Positions 30,787 to 40,925 of a stretch of DNA of 64,000 bases are shown piece after piece. Every line of letters starts with the position of its first letter. The first letter of the stretch is position 1. Position numbers and translations under genes: made by a program. The DNA is taken from positions 39,518,707 to 39,582,706 of the forward strand of contig JAJLRJ010000005.1 in the NCBI GenBank assembly GCA_024195265.1, written 5' to 3'. A model generated the notes under the pieces. The model was not told where the DNA came from. It did not search any database and saw only the letters and a program-made list of their open reading frames with translations. This DNA is from Dendrophyllia cribrosa. Taxonomy: Eukaryota > Cnidaria > Anthozoa > Scleractinia > Dendrophylliidae.

Positions 30787-33301
30787 TTATTTTAGGATAT
30801 ATATTTTTTTGGCTCTATAATCAGAAACTAAAATACGCCCATCTGGTGTTGTGGTTATTCCTGTGGGGTCTTGTAACTTATCAACAGTTTTACCAGTGAA
30901 ACAACCTTCCACTGTAAACTGATCAACACGACCATTGGCTCTATTGCATACAAGAAGATTATAATGATTGCCACGTTTCTCAAGACATAGTCCCCAAGGA
31001 CCACACAGCTGTCCATCACCCCCGCCTGGTTCTCCTATGTTGTAGAAAAACTTTCCTGAATTGTCAAAAACTTTCAAGCAATCGTTACCATAGTCAGATA
31101 CAAAGAACCTGTCCTGATGGTGAATACATGCAGTGGGACGGTAAAGTTCTCCTGGGCCACTGTTTCCCAATTTCAACACAGGTTTACCATCCTCAGATAA
31201 AACCTGCACTCGATTGTTAATGGTATCTGCTACAATAACACGTCCTTCACCATCCATACAAAGGCTGTAAGGATACTGAAACTCACCGTCTTTTGTCCCT
31301 TCCTTTCCAAAGCTCTTCACAGAGTCTCCTGTGAGCAAGTTAAATTGTTGAATGCGATGATAACTTTTATCAACCACCAGAATATTATCGTCATTTAGAT
31401 ATGTGACGCCATGCGGAAAGTAAAGCCGCCCAGCATGGGAACCCAGTTTTCTAACAAACTTTCCTTCCTTGTCAAATATCAGAATGCAGTGTTTTTCGGC
31501 GTCTGCAACAGCGATGAGTCCTTTACTGTTCACAGCAATCTCATATGGTTCTTTAAGAGTTTCTCCTTTTAACTCCAACTCTCCCACAACCTGAACGAGC
31601 CGTTCCTTCACCCGGACAGTGTAAGGACTGGTTGCAAGCTTCTTGTCGTTAATCTTTACTGTGATGTTGAAGTTACCTGGAACTTTAGGTGTAAACTTCA
31701 TCACCAGGAAATCTTCATCTTCTTTTTCGCAAGTCAGTAAACTTCCTACTTTATCAGCGGGTTCCACGATCACTTCAACAGGGAATTTGCATTTTACTTC
31801 ATACACTTGTTCTTCGTGGATTCTGGGACGGGATATCACAAACTCTGCTTCTACACCAGCTTGCAAATCTTGTGTCAGTCCTTCTACCACTGGTTCACTT
31901 ATTAATATGCAACCGACAGTCAAATTCTCTGGTTCTGAAGTCGGTACAAACATCACAAAGGAATTGACCGCAAGTGCTGGGACTGGGGTGTTTTCAAGAT
32001 CTTCAAACCGCTGCTCCAGATTTGGTTTACTCTGCATAATGTCCGAAATGGAGCTTCGTTGAACCAGGTTTTGAGCAAACTCGACTGCTTGGTTGATTTG
32101 CTTCAGCAAGGACTGCACTTGTGTCTTTGTAGAGTTTAACTTCTCCGCTCTCGACACGCACGTGTTCTCGAGGGTGGTAATGATCTCGCGCTCGCGTTCT
32201 CGGATCTTCGCTATCAGTTGATCGGCTGCTTGGGAAACTTCACGTTTAGTAATAGTGAGTTTGGTTTTCAGCTCAAGCTCTGTTTGTTCTAATTGATGAA
32301 TCGCTTCACTGCAAATTTTGCTCTTTTCTTTCATTAACTCAGCTTTCGCCAGGATGTTAGTTTTCTCGCTGTCCGCTGCTTTATCCAATGGCTCCACATC
32401 GTGGGTCTTATGATCCGTAAAAGTAAGTAAAGTAAAGTCGCGCACACGAGCCAGAAGGCTCACAACGGCCGGAGCTTAAACCCGGTTTCTGTAGCATGAA
32501 GCGACTAGGAATATTGCTACTCCCCCCTGGATGGGATGCTAGTCCATCGCAGGGTTACCCCCAGCATTTTTTTGTCGCCGGTACCCATTTATACACCTGG
32601 GTGGAGAGAGACAGTGTGGAGTAAAGTTTCTTGTCTAAGGAAACAACACGACGGCAGAGACCAGGCTTCGAACCATCGACCTTCAGGTTGAAAGCCCGAC
32701 GCACTAACCACTAGACCACCGTGGCTCCGTTATGATCCGTGGCGATACATATTTGGCAAACGCAGGTTTTGCAATTGAGACAGAAAAACCTCGTCACCTC
32801 TCGCTCGTGGTACTGCTGGGGGCAAAATGACTGCCTCTTCATCAGGGCTTCGTAGTCTTCAGCTTGAAACTGTTTGACTGGCGTTACCTTGTGTCCTTCG
32901 GTGAGTGCTGTGTTTCTAAACAATTCATGTGCGTTTACACAGTCACTGCACATGAATTTAGCGCATTCGAAGCAGTAGCTTATCTCCGCGCTCTTTTTCT
33001 TACAAATGCCACAACTGATCTCATTTCCATTGCCGCTTTGTCGGACAGCGAGAAGACCAAGTAAACTGTTATGATGAAAACTGGTGGGCAGTTTATCGAA
33101 GCGGTTTGCTTCGGGAAGACCGACTTCAGCCTGGCACTCGGGGCAGCGAAACTTTCCATTCCTTTGGCTGATCAGTGCGTGTTTCTTCAAGCATTCACAG
33201 CAGAATGTGTGCAGGCAGGTTATTGTCTTGGGATCGGTGAAATTATCCAGACAGATTGAACATGTAACGTGCTTTTTGAGGTTTTTCAACAGAGACTCCA
33301 T
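30787..33301 (-). pseudogene. TRIM-NHL paralogue B, interrupted by a SINE in B-box 2
   Basis: The 5' part (33,301-32,711, start MESLLKNL) encodes an intact RING (CSICLDNF...CPEC), B-box 1 and most of B-box 2, then runs into the SINE: ATDHN, then GATVV and stop. The 3' part, 32,418-30,787, resumes at DHKTHD and is open through coiled coil, filamin domain and NHL repeats to IYILK-stop. No other lesion occurs in the ~730 codons, so the SINE arrived recently, or the gene may still make a ~195-residue RING/B-box product. B lacks a few residues in the first NHL repeats relative to A (GSHAGRLYFP versus GCYGNKAGQLNRP). Like copy A it is intronless, and it lies antisense between the DDIAS 5' exons and last exon. 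RT-PCR could show whether the SINE is spliced out. Confidence 0.9.
32419..32729 (-). mobile_element. tRNA-derived SINE, 11-bp TSD TTATGATCCGT
   Basis: Flanked by TTATGATCCGT at 32,408-32,418 and 32,730-32,740. On the minus strand it starts GGAGCCACGGTGGTCTAGTG (A box) with GGTTCGAAGCC (B box), then an unrelated body including GATGGACTAGCATCCCATCC, and ends in a (TTTAC)n-like tail (ACTTTACTTTACTT). These are the features of an RNA polymerase III SINE moved by target-primed reverse transcription. An older split copy is at 26,636-27,490. The copy A site is empty, so insertion followed the duplication. Confidence 0.93.
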
Positions 33302-33703
33302 CGTTTTAGCAGCTTGTTTAACAGCGACAAAACACACCCATTCGACTTGTTTTGATTCCGAGAAACAAGTTATTTGTAGTATTACAATAACAGTTTGCAT
33401 TTTACTGCAGGCAGCCAACCAGATTTTAGCAATCTATCCGTACCCTCTGACCTCAGAGCGGAAATTGCAAGAAGTTTCAATAGTCTTCTTGCATAGCTGT
33501 CAAGAATAATAATCTCAACTGAGCCGAAAACAAAACAAATCACACACAGTTGCACGTTTTGATACGATATTTAACGTTGTTTGGTTTTTGAATCCATAAT
33601 TCGTCGTTGAAATTAGAAAGGGAATTAGTGTTTCTCAAGTATCAAACAAATCGAATTTCGCCACTCTTATCTCGTGTTTGATATGCAATGTTCATTTCTC
33701 TCA

Positions 33704-34330
33704 GTCGCGCAGGCAATCACGCGAGAGATCGCGTAATATCGTCCCCCGTGCGTCGCGCCCGGGGTGGTGGGGGAACTCCCATATAAAAATAGCGGGGGTG
33801 CTCGTCTGGAATTTTCGAAAAACACGCTAAAGGTTACTAAAATCTCGTTTGATAGACGTGGCTAGACTGTTCACAGCCTCTCTTTTTTCTCACAGTCCGT
33901 CGCGTTCGAGAACTGCCGGCGAACGAAGCGAGCGCGGAGCGCGAGGGGGTGGGGGTGGGGCGAGGGGAAGGAGAAACATAGAGAGACCTCTCTATTTTTC
34001 TGCTTCCCCGACCCCACCCCGTCGCGCTCCGCGCTCGCGCTCAGTTCCAGTCCGCTCGCTTCGCTCGCCGGCAGTTCTCCTACTCGACGGACTCTGAGAA
34101 AATAGAGAGGCTGTGAACAGTCTAAGACGTGGCTCAAATGGTTTTTATATACAACACAAGTCAAATTCTGTCATTTCAGTTTTCGACTCAATACCCTAAA
34201 AAGTACCGCGATAATTAATTCTAACCGTGGTCGTTTAAGATTTTAGCACAATCTACAAATTTTGACAACTAAAAGGTTCGAGGGTGGTCCCCCCGGGGCG
34301 TTGCGTCAAGTTTTGCCAGCGCTCGCTTGC
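33704..34330. mobile_element. GC-rich-ended repeat element, copy B
   Basis: Partner of 5,455-5,815, starting CAGTCGCGCAGGCAATCACG and ending CCCCCGGGGCGTTGCGTC. It is split by a 261-bp MITE at 33,864-34,124 that copy A lacks. A few internal bases around TATGTCCCCC are missing here. Confidence 0.55.
33864..34124. mobile_element. Palindromic MITE with 10-bp TSD AGACGTGGCT
   Basis: AGACGTGGCT is repeated at 33,854-33,863 and 34,125-34,134; copy A has it once, giving a clean empty site. Ends AGACTGTTCACAGCCTCTC and GAGAGGCTGTGAACAGTCT are perfect inverses, and the interior is nearly palindromic. A 9-10 bp duplication suits a Mutator-like (MULE) MITE. Confidence 0.85.
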
Positions 34331-34413
34331 GTGATCCCCCTACTCGTAGTCTGCAACCGTTTGACCCAAATACCAACATGAAAATTCTCCTTACCGGTCT
34401 TCATACATCTCTT

Positions 34414-34421
34414 AACCCCCC

Positions 34422-34458
<37 letters not shown>

Positions 34459-34472
34459 AGGCTGAATAGGAT
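34414..34472. mobile_element. Collapsed TTAA MITE: little left but poly-C
   Basis: At the position of the 440-bp MITE of copy A (5,906-6,345) only CTTAACCCCCCTCCC, a C run of about 40, and CAGGCTGAATAGG-ATTAA remain. The interior was probably deleted between the C tracts, or lost in assembly. Confidence 0.7.
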
Positions 34473-34527
34473 TAATTATCAAACTTGTTAGGTGATCGTG
34501 AAGGTATTTAATGATTCGTAAGGCAAT

Positions 34528-34969
34528 AGACCAGTTTCGAATTCGCTATGGTCGCTGAATAACAGCATTGAAGGCGCATTTTTACAGGGTTAGACTCGAC
34601 CTGATGTAAAATATTCACAAATTCAGGCGAGAAGATTACCTGTTAAGAGCTCTGTCTTTTGTTTAATTTTCAAATTTCACGCACCTTCTGCCGGTATTTG
34701 TGAATATTTTACATCAGGTCGAGTCTAACCCTGCAGGGGCGTAGCTACCTGTACGCACGTACACACGTACGCACGTACGCACGTGCGTACCTGAAAAAGT
34801 CGGAAAAAAAAAAAGATTTGGGACTTGAGGGTGGGGGGAGGAGGTAGGGGGAGTGTTTGAAAACAGTGATTGTGCGTACCTCTAAAAAAGTCCTGGCTAC
34901 GTCCCTGCCCTGTAAAAATGCGCCTTCAATGCTTTCATTCAGCGACCATAACGAATTCGAAACTGGTCT
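34528..34969. mobile_element. MITE (TIR AGACCAGTTTCGAATTCG) hosting two further inserts
   Basis: Outer arms (34,529 to about 34,586 and about 34,909-34,969) are inverse: AGACCAGTTTCGAATTCG, GCGCATTTTTACAGGG. Inside is a fold-back pair TTAGACTCGACCTGATGTAA (34,587) and its inverse (about 34,696-34,731). Next comes CAGGGGCGTAGCTACCTGTA...GGCTACGTCCCTG (34,735-34,908), a hAT-like element with ACGTACGC repeats. Copy A is empty here (GGCAATTCACCC). Confidence 0.8.
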
Positions 34970-35299
34970 ATTCACCCTTGTTGATCATTTTCTTAATTCT
35001 CATGATCTGTACGTTTGATTATGTAGTGATGTTGTAATGAGAAATAAGTTGGTGATCACTATTGTGGTTTTTAATAGCAGTAAAAAGTCCGATTATAAAT
35101 AACCCATTTCCGAGTTGCCTTTAGCCTCTTTTTTAAACCGAGGTCAAGTGCAAAACCATTCATATGGATATAAGTTATATTTGCATGTGAAACAAACCTT
35201 ATTCATATGAATGGTTTTGCACGTAGCCTAACTTTGAAAAGAGTCTAAAGGCAACTCGGAAATGGGGTTTAGACTCATTGGTGTTGAGAGTTTATTTTC

Positions 35300-35700
35300 T
35301 GGAAGGGCCTATTTTTGATGGGGGGTGGGTGGGAGGTATATATCATTGGAGGGAATTTTGCGTTTTAAAATGGGTTCGGCTGATAATTAGATTGCATTTC
35401 CATCTGAAAGTTTTCAAATGACAGTTTAAACTCTCTTAGTATATTATGTAACAACAAACTTTATTGCAGTCAGATCACAACGTTTTTTCTAAAATGCAAC
35501 GATACCAAAACAAAGTTAAAGTCAAAAGTAGAAAGGCCTTTTTTTTGGAATTAGATTTGGTAAAAAAACCTGAAATTGCGAAACATATAGTTGAAACATT
35601 AGCGTTTTTTTTTTTGGCAATTAACTTAACCACTTATATTTATTTTCTTTACTCAATGCGTACACAAAGGAAAACTAAGGAAACGTCATACAGGTAGAAA
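35300..35700. other. Copy-B-only stretch upstream of DDIAS last exon
   Basis: Copy A has only ~50 bases between GTGTTGAGAGTT and GGTGCTGTTTGG, whereas copy B has ~430. It holds low-complexity T runs and no recognisable element ends. Intronic. Confidence 0.45.
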
Positions 35701-35773
35701 TTTCTCATGTTATTATTTTGTATTGGAAGCTGCTGTTTGGTAAAGGCTTTTCTGTTCTTTTTTTCTATTTTAG

Positions 35774-36951
35774 ATCACAGCGGTCAAGTTTCATCGCAGA
35801 GCAAAGGCATCAACAGCAATAACTCAAACTTGCTTCGTTTAACTCAGTTCACGACTCCAGCAGGGGTTCGAGTTTTCAAGAAACTTGACGAGAGCAAAGA
35901 GCTGCAATCGGCTTCTTACGAATGGACAGAGTACAATGACTTGCCTTCTTTAGAGGATCTCAGTGCATTTCTAGCTGATTTGGAAATGGACGCTGTAAAT
36001 AAAGAGGATGTACGAACTGCCAAACTTGTACTCCGAAAAATGTTGCAGTCATCAACCACAAGGATCCCATCTCCTGCTTATTCACACAATGATTTAGTCC
36101 TGAATAATCAACAAAGATCTTCTCGTTGCCGTGAAGAAAGCACTAAACAAAGGAAGAACTTCTGCCGCTCTGGATCTACTGATGAGTTACATGAAGAACA
36201 CATCGTTTGTAACATGTCACTGGAACACGAGGAGACGAGCATAATACGGTCACATGACCGTGATACAAATGAAACAGAGGTTCAACAAGGACACCAAAAT
36301 ACTTGTAAAGATTGGAAGCCTGTTAATCACCATGGACTGAAAGAAGTTTCTGGAGGTGGGATGTCAAATAGAAGTTTTGAGGTGATGGCCTCCTCGCCTG
36401 ATTTGCTTTCTCAATCGCTGTCTCGTGTGGAAGAAGTTGGCTCTGAAACACCAGATTTATTCTCTTCTCCAAGACTCATCAGTGGAGAATCACGGCGTTC
36501 AAGGTGCACGAAACACTCAATCAGAACACGTGACCTGTTTTCTTCCGCAAGAAGTCCTTTCAGCCACACCCACTCTTGCAGCAGGCAGGAGATGAATTTG
36601 GTAACTTTGTTTTCATGCTCTGATCATTCGCATCTCTCTTCTTCATCACGACTTTCCCCACGTGCGCAACCAGCCTCGTACCCAATTTCGAGTCAAAACA
36701 AAGCCGATACGCAGCCAATCATAAACCATCGCGAAGTTGAAAACAAGTTTGTCCAGAATTTACAGAGTGTTAGTTTTCATTCTACGTCCTACAGAGTAAA
36801 CCTTTCTTCTAAACGTTTGCACAAAGTATGGACGCCTGCTGGAGTTTCGCCTTTGTTATCTGACTTCAAAGGAACAAGTCCGTGTTATGAGGATATCAGT
36901 GTTCAAGGCTCGCCAATCCTGTCCTCTCCGATGTCAAGCAGCAGTTTATGA
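35774..36951 (+). CDS. DDIAS: DDIAS (noxin) last exon, copy B, open frame
   Basis: The acceptor is TTCTATTTTAG at 35,773; the exon starts in phase 1 (D of DHSGQ is split). It encodes LTQFTTPAGVRVFKKL, YNDLPSLEDLSAFLADLEMD, then motifs SSPDLLSQS, ETPDLFSSPR, RTRDLFSSAR and VWTPAGVSPLLSDF, ending at a stop at 36,951. The DLPxxExLxxFLAxLE and SPxLFS motifs match vertebrate DDIAS, which ends in SPELFS. Relative to copy A a 461-bp piece with a second DLPSSEDL motif is gone, and a 2-bp deletion just upstream keeps the overall frame open, leaving about 13 altered residues. Several LFS motifs have drifted. Upstream exons at 23.8-24.9 kb show damage, so function is uncertain. The tail is Ser-rich and probably disordered. 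Confidence 0.8.
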
Positions 36952-37098
36952 ACTCTACCTTCACAATTACCAGACCTTCTTTATTTCGTCATGCGTTTTA
37001 GTTCGTGTGATGTGGACACTCTCCCAGATCTCCCAGGGACTTCACAGTGATGTGAGGTGGCACGTAATAACGTTGCTAATAAACTTACTAGGGTCCTG

Positions 37099-37104
37099 AA
37101 ATAA
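37099..37104 (+). terminator. Polyadenylation signal AATAAA of DDIAS copy B
   Basis: AATAAA in GGTCCTGAAATAAAAACTC, about 150 bases after the stop, with the same context as copy A (8,512). Confidence 0.6.
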
Positions 37105-37887
37105 AAACTCTTAAAATGACTAAATCGTTTTGTTCCAACTGCGTAAAGAGGATTGTTGCACACTTCCCTCTGTGGCAAATGGCCGAACCTCAAAAAAGAC
37201 GGTGAAATTTGAATGAGAAATGTGCAAAATTAATGAAATCAATTTGATAGTGTTTGTACCATCCGAGGTTTTCCGGCTTTTTGTCCTCGTCCTGTGATTT
37301 TAAATGCGTTTTCAAGACGCCTGTGTACGGCTACTGGTGATTTCTGTTACGATTTCGCAGAAATTTGTTTCAGATTTCATAATTGTGAGGTGCACAACGC
37401 GCGTGTTATGTCAGCAAAAAAAACTGCCTTAAAGAACCTCCAAGTGGAACGTTAATGTGTTTTATGCTGACATCAAGTGTGCCTCGCTTCAAAGACATGT
37501 CCAAACCGCGATCATATCGCCATCAAATCTGAGGAAAAATCGCTGGTAGTTTGCACAGGCGATTTCAGGAAATCATGCTTAAAATCGCTGTAGAAATCAC
37601 ATTAAAAGGGCTCTTTGATAAGCAATAGGTGTTGTAAAACTAAGCCAAACCGTTACCTCTGCGCATTCACAACACCACAACAAACGGCAGAAACGTAAAT
37701 AAAAATCAGTGGCAAGCTGGGAAACAGGACCGGTGCCAAACGCGGGAAAACATCTGACTCGTCCCCAATCGTCTCTCTTGGCAAAACGCAGAAGACGCGC
37801 GCGGGATAGCCGATAAACGAGAGAAGAGCGATCGAAGGCATCGCAAGGGGTAATGGGCAGGAGGAAAAGGAAAGGGAGAGGGTCGTA

Positions 37888-38395
37888 ACTAGAATGGATA
37901 CTCCAAAATCGGACACTTATTGAGTCTTATATAACGTAATGTCGACACTTTATTTTCAATAATTGTTTTTTTAAGTGTAAAAAAAAGTCAATAAATCCCC
38001 ACTCAGGATTGAACCTGTGACCTCAGCTAGGATAAGGCTTACATAGCATACAGTATTAGAGTACCACCTAGCTTCTCGGGTTGTTTAGGCCTATTTGTAA
38101 ATTTAACTACAGTGGAACCCCGTTAATACGGTCACCAACGGGCCATGAAAATTTGGCCGTATTAACGGGGTGGCCGCATTAACGGGGTTTTATTATAAGA
38201 AAACGTATGGGCGCGCGTTTCGCCGGGACAAAAAAAAAAAGTGACCGTAATAACGAGGTAACTGTAAGGCGGGGTTCCACTGTATATAAACTGCTAACCC
38301 CAACCTCAACTGCAAGCTAACCAGTTACTCCGTTATGTAAATCTCAATAAGGCGTCTGAGGTGGTCCAACCTGATTTTGGAGTATCCATTCTAGT
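37888..38395. mobile_element. MITE (TIR ACTAGAATGGATACTCCAAA), copy-B only
   Basis: ACTAGAATGGATACTCCAAA-ATC is inverted exactly at right (GAT-TTTGGAGTATCCATTCTAGT). It lies within the ~1.3-kb block absent from copy A and hosts the pogo-like MITE at 38,110-38,282. Confidence 0.85.
38110..38282. mobile_element. pogo/Tigger-like MITE (CAGTGGAACCCCG)
   Basis: Ends CAGTGGAACCCCG and CGGGGTTCCACTG, flanked by TA. GTTAATACGG/CCGTATTAACGGGG repeats lie inside. CAGTGGAAC-type ends with TA duplication are typical of pogo-group Tc1/mariner elements. Confidence 0.8.
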
Positions 38396-38512
38396 CACCA
38401 CCAAAGGGAGAGACCCTTTCCTTCCCATCACCCCTTGTGCTCCCCTCGTTAATTGAGAGACGACTGGGAACGAGTCAGGGGACATGCAAATGGTCCAAGC
38501 GTCAGCCTTCGT

Positions 38513-38672
38513 TGGTGGCGGTTTTATTGGCGCGTGCGATGCTGAATTTGCGAGCGATGAAGTCGCGAGGGGAATGGAGTGGAGAAGGAAAACTTTCTTC
38601 CCTCGCGGCTTGGCTGCTCGCGAATACAGCATCGCGCGCGCCAAGAAAAAATACCGCCAGTTACGCAGGCTA
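38513..38672. mobile_element. MITE with TIR GGTGGCGGTTTTATTGGCGCG, copy B
   Basis: Partner of 8,588-8,754; TGGCGGTTTTATTGGCGCG is inverse to CGCGCGCCAAGAAAAAATACCGCCA. The outer left end has mutated (CGTTGG for GTAGCT). Confidence 0.75.
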
Positions 38673-38884
38673 GCCAAGCGTTAGAAAATAGATCAAGCTC
38701 CGGAAAACATGCATGCAACTGGCGCAAAGCGAAACAGAGCATAAGTATATTAACAATCTCTATTGACCTCTATTCTTTTGACGCTTTTGTTGGCAAACCT
38801 TCTGCTCAACCTTCAAACATACATGCACCGTGAGAAGAGAGAGAGAGAGATTGCGATAAAATAAAATGTGTAATAATTAAAGGG

Positions 38885-40273
38885 AATGTGATCATCGCAG
38901 TTATACGGTAACTGAAGGAGTTGCAATAAGGGAATGTGCTCATCTCAGTTATACGGCAACTGAAGGAGTTGCAATAAGGGAATGTGCTCATCTCAGTTAT
39001 ACGGCAACTAAAGGAGTTGCAAAAAAAGAATGTGCTCATCTCAGTTATACGGCAACTAAAGGAGTTGCAAAAAAAGAATGTGTTCATCTCAGTTATACGG
39101 CAACTGAAGGAGTTGCAATAAGAGAATGTGATCATCTCAGTTATACGGCAACTGAAGGAGTTGCAATAAGAGAATGTGCTCATCTCAGTTATACGGCAAC
39201 TGAAGGAGTTGCAATAAGAGAATGTGATCATCTCAGTTATACGGCAACTGAAGGAGTTGCAATAAGGGAATGTGCTCATCTCAATTATACGGCAACTGAA
39301 GGAGTTGTAATAAGAAAATGTGATCATCTCGGTTATACGGCAACTGAAGGAGTTGCAATAAGGGAATGTGCTCATCTCAGTTATACGGCAACTGAAGGAG
39401 TTGCAATAAGGGAATGTGCTCATCTCAGTTATACGGCAACTGAAGGAGTTGCAATAAGAGAATGTGATCATCTCAGTTATACGGCAACTGAAGGAGTTGC
39501 AATAAGGGAATGTGCTCATCTCAATTATACGGCAACTGAAGGAGTTGTAATAAGAAAATGTGATCATCTCGGTTATACGGCAACTGAAGGAGTTGTAATA
39601 AGAGAATGTGATCATCTCAGTTATGCGGCAACTGAAGGAGTTGCAATAGCAGAATGCTCATCTCAGTTATACGGCAACTGAAGGAGTTGCAATAAGAGAA
39701 TGTGATCATCTCAGTTATACGGCAACTGAAGGAGTTGCAATAAGAGAATGTGATCATCTCAGTTATACGGCAACTGAAGGAGTTGCAATAGCAGAATGCT
39801 CATCTCAGTTATACGGCAACTGAAGGAGTTGCAATAAGAGAATGTGATCATCTCAGTTATACGGTAACTGAAGGAGTTGCAATAAGAGAATGTGATCATC
39901 TCAGTTATACGGCAACTGAAGGAGTTGTAATAAGAGAATGTGCTCATCTCAGTTATACGGCAACTAAAGGAGTTGTAATAAGAGAAAGTGATCATCTCTG
40001 TTATACGGTAACTGAAGGAGTTGCGATAAGAGAATGTGATCATCTCAGTTATACGGTAACTGAAGGAGTTGCAATAAGAGAATGTGATCATCTCAGTTAT
40101 ACGGCAACTGAAGGAGTTGCAATAAGAGAATGTGCTCATCTCAGTTATACGGCAACTGAAGGAGTTGTAATAAGAGAATGTGTTCATCTCAGTTATACGG
40201 TAACTGAAGGAGTTGCAATAAGAGAATGTGATCATCTCAGTTATACGGCAACTGAAGGAGTTGCAATAAGAGC
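38885..40273. repeat. 48-bp minisatellite, copy B (about 29 units)
   Basis: The same unit as 9,105-9,826, nearly twice as many copies. Some units are shortened (GCAATAGCAGAATGCTC at about 39,645 and 39,787), breaking the minus-strand frame. A block of several units around 39,240-39,330 is repeated near 39,480-39,570 with the same rare variants (CTCAATTATAC, AAGAAAATGTG, CTCGGTTATAC), showing recent block duplication. Confidence 0.92.
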
Positions 40274-40289
40274 CTGAAAAATATTTTAG

Positions 40290-40435
40290 GACCTCGAAGA
40301 TTTTCTAACCCGTGACCTTTACAATTCCCCTCGCAAACCACTGAGCTACAAGGTCAGATGAGAGCTTGGCGAGCTCGGCATGGGTTTGAATCCCGTCGCG
40401 GCCTGAATTTTTTTTCAGGCTCTTATTGCAACTCT
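40290..40435 (+). mobile_element. tRNA-like / SINE-type fragment
   Basis: GGGTTTGAATCCCGTCGCGG on the + strand is a good B-box plus T-arm; on the minus strand TAGCTCAGTGGTTTGCGAG resembles an A-box. GCCTGAATTTTTTTTCAGGC-like inverse ends follow. It is not a functional tRNA; more likely a tRNA-derived repeat. Confidence 0.45.
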
Positions 40436-40671
40436 ACACTTTTAAACTTTCAAAACTGATGCGAGGCCGAGCGAGACTGTGAAAAGGCTTCACGAAATAA
40501 ATCGAGAAACCGAGACGCGAAGAACCGCTCAAATAACCGAGACTGCTAATCCATTCGCCACTCCTCCTTTAAACTTCCCCCAGTACGGGATAATTTATAG
40601 AATTTTGGAATGGGGAACGCTGGGCGTAATCTAATTTAATAGAGTCTAGAATACCGGCTCATCCTCGGTAT

Positions 40672-40791
40672 AAAAACCTGTCTTTCTTTTCTATCTATTG
40701 TTGTCTTGCACTCAATTGTTTTATACAGTTTGTTTTCTTTGTTTTCACACTCGTGAGTTTTGGCATGTTTTTGCACCGACGTAAACCCGGA
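40672..40791. mobile_element. ~120-bp MITE (TIR CTCGGTATAAAAACCTG), copy 2
   Basis: Relative of 28,674-28,801 with the same T-rich interior (TTGTTGTCTTGCACTCAATTG); the right end GGCATGTTTTTGCACCGA is more diverged. Confidence 0.75.
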
Positions 40792-40925
40792 ATACCTAAC
40801 TGTAAATACTTGTTTATTTCATCCGTCCATTTACGGTTTGATAAATAAAACAGTCAAGAGCCAACCTCCAATTGTTTGTTTATTCAGTTACTTATTCACT
40901 TGTGACAGCTTGACTGAAGTTAAGC

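Larger units (their letters stand above)
30101..40280. repeat. Segmental duplication, copy B
   Basis: Direct-repeat partner of 535-9,830. Insertions present only here: SINE (32,419-32,729), MITE (33,864-34,124), nested MITEs (34,528-34,969), 35,300-35,700 and 37,160-38,505. Losses here: three of the four 3' hairpin units, most of the TTAA MITE, and a 461-bp piece of the DDIAS exon. Confidence 0.85.

Noticed and set aside
33849..34164. Short Arg/Gly-rich frames on both strands
   Set aside because: They lie in the palindromic GC-rich MITE and mirror one another.
38806..39615. 269-codon repeat frame in copy B
   Set aside because: Same minisatellite effect as in copy A.
40290..40435. Functional tRNA gene
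   Set aside because: A-box and B-box sequences are on opposite strands and the acceptor stem does not fold; treated as a tRNA-derived repeat.
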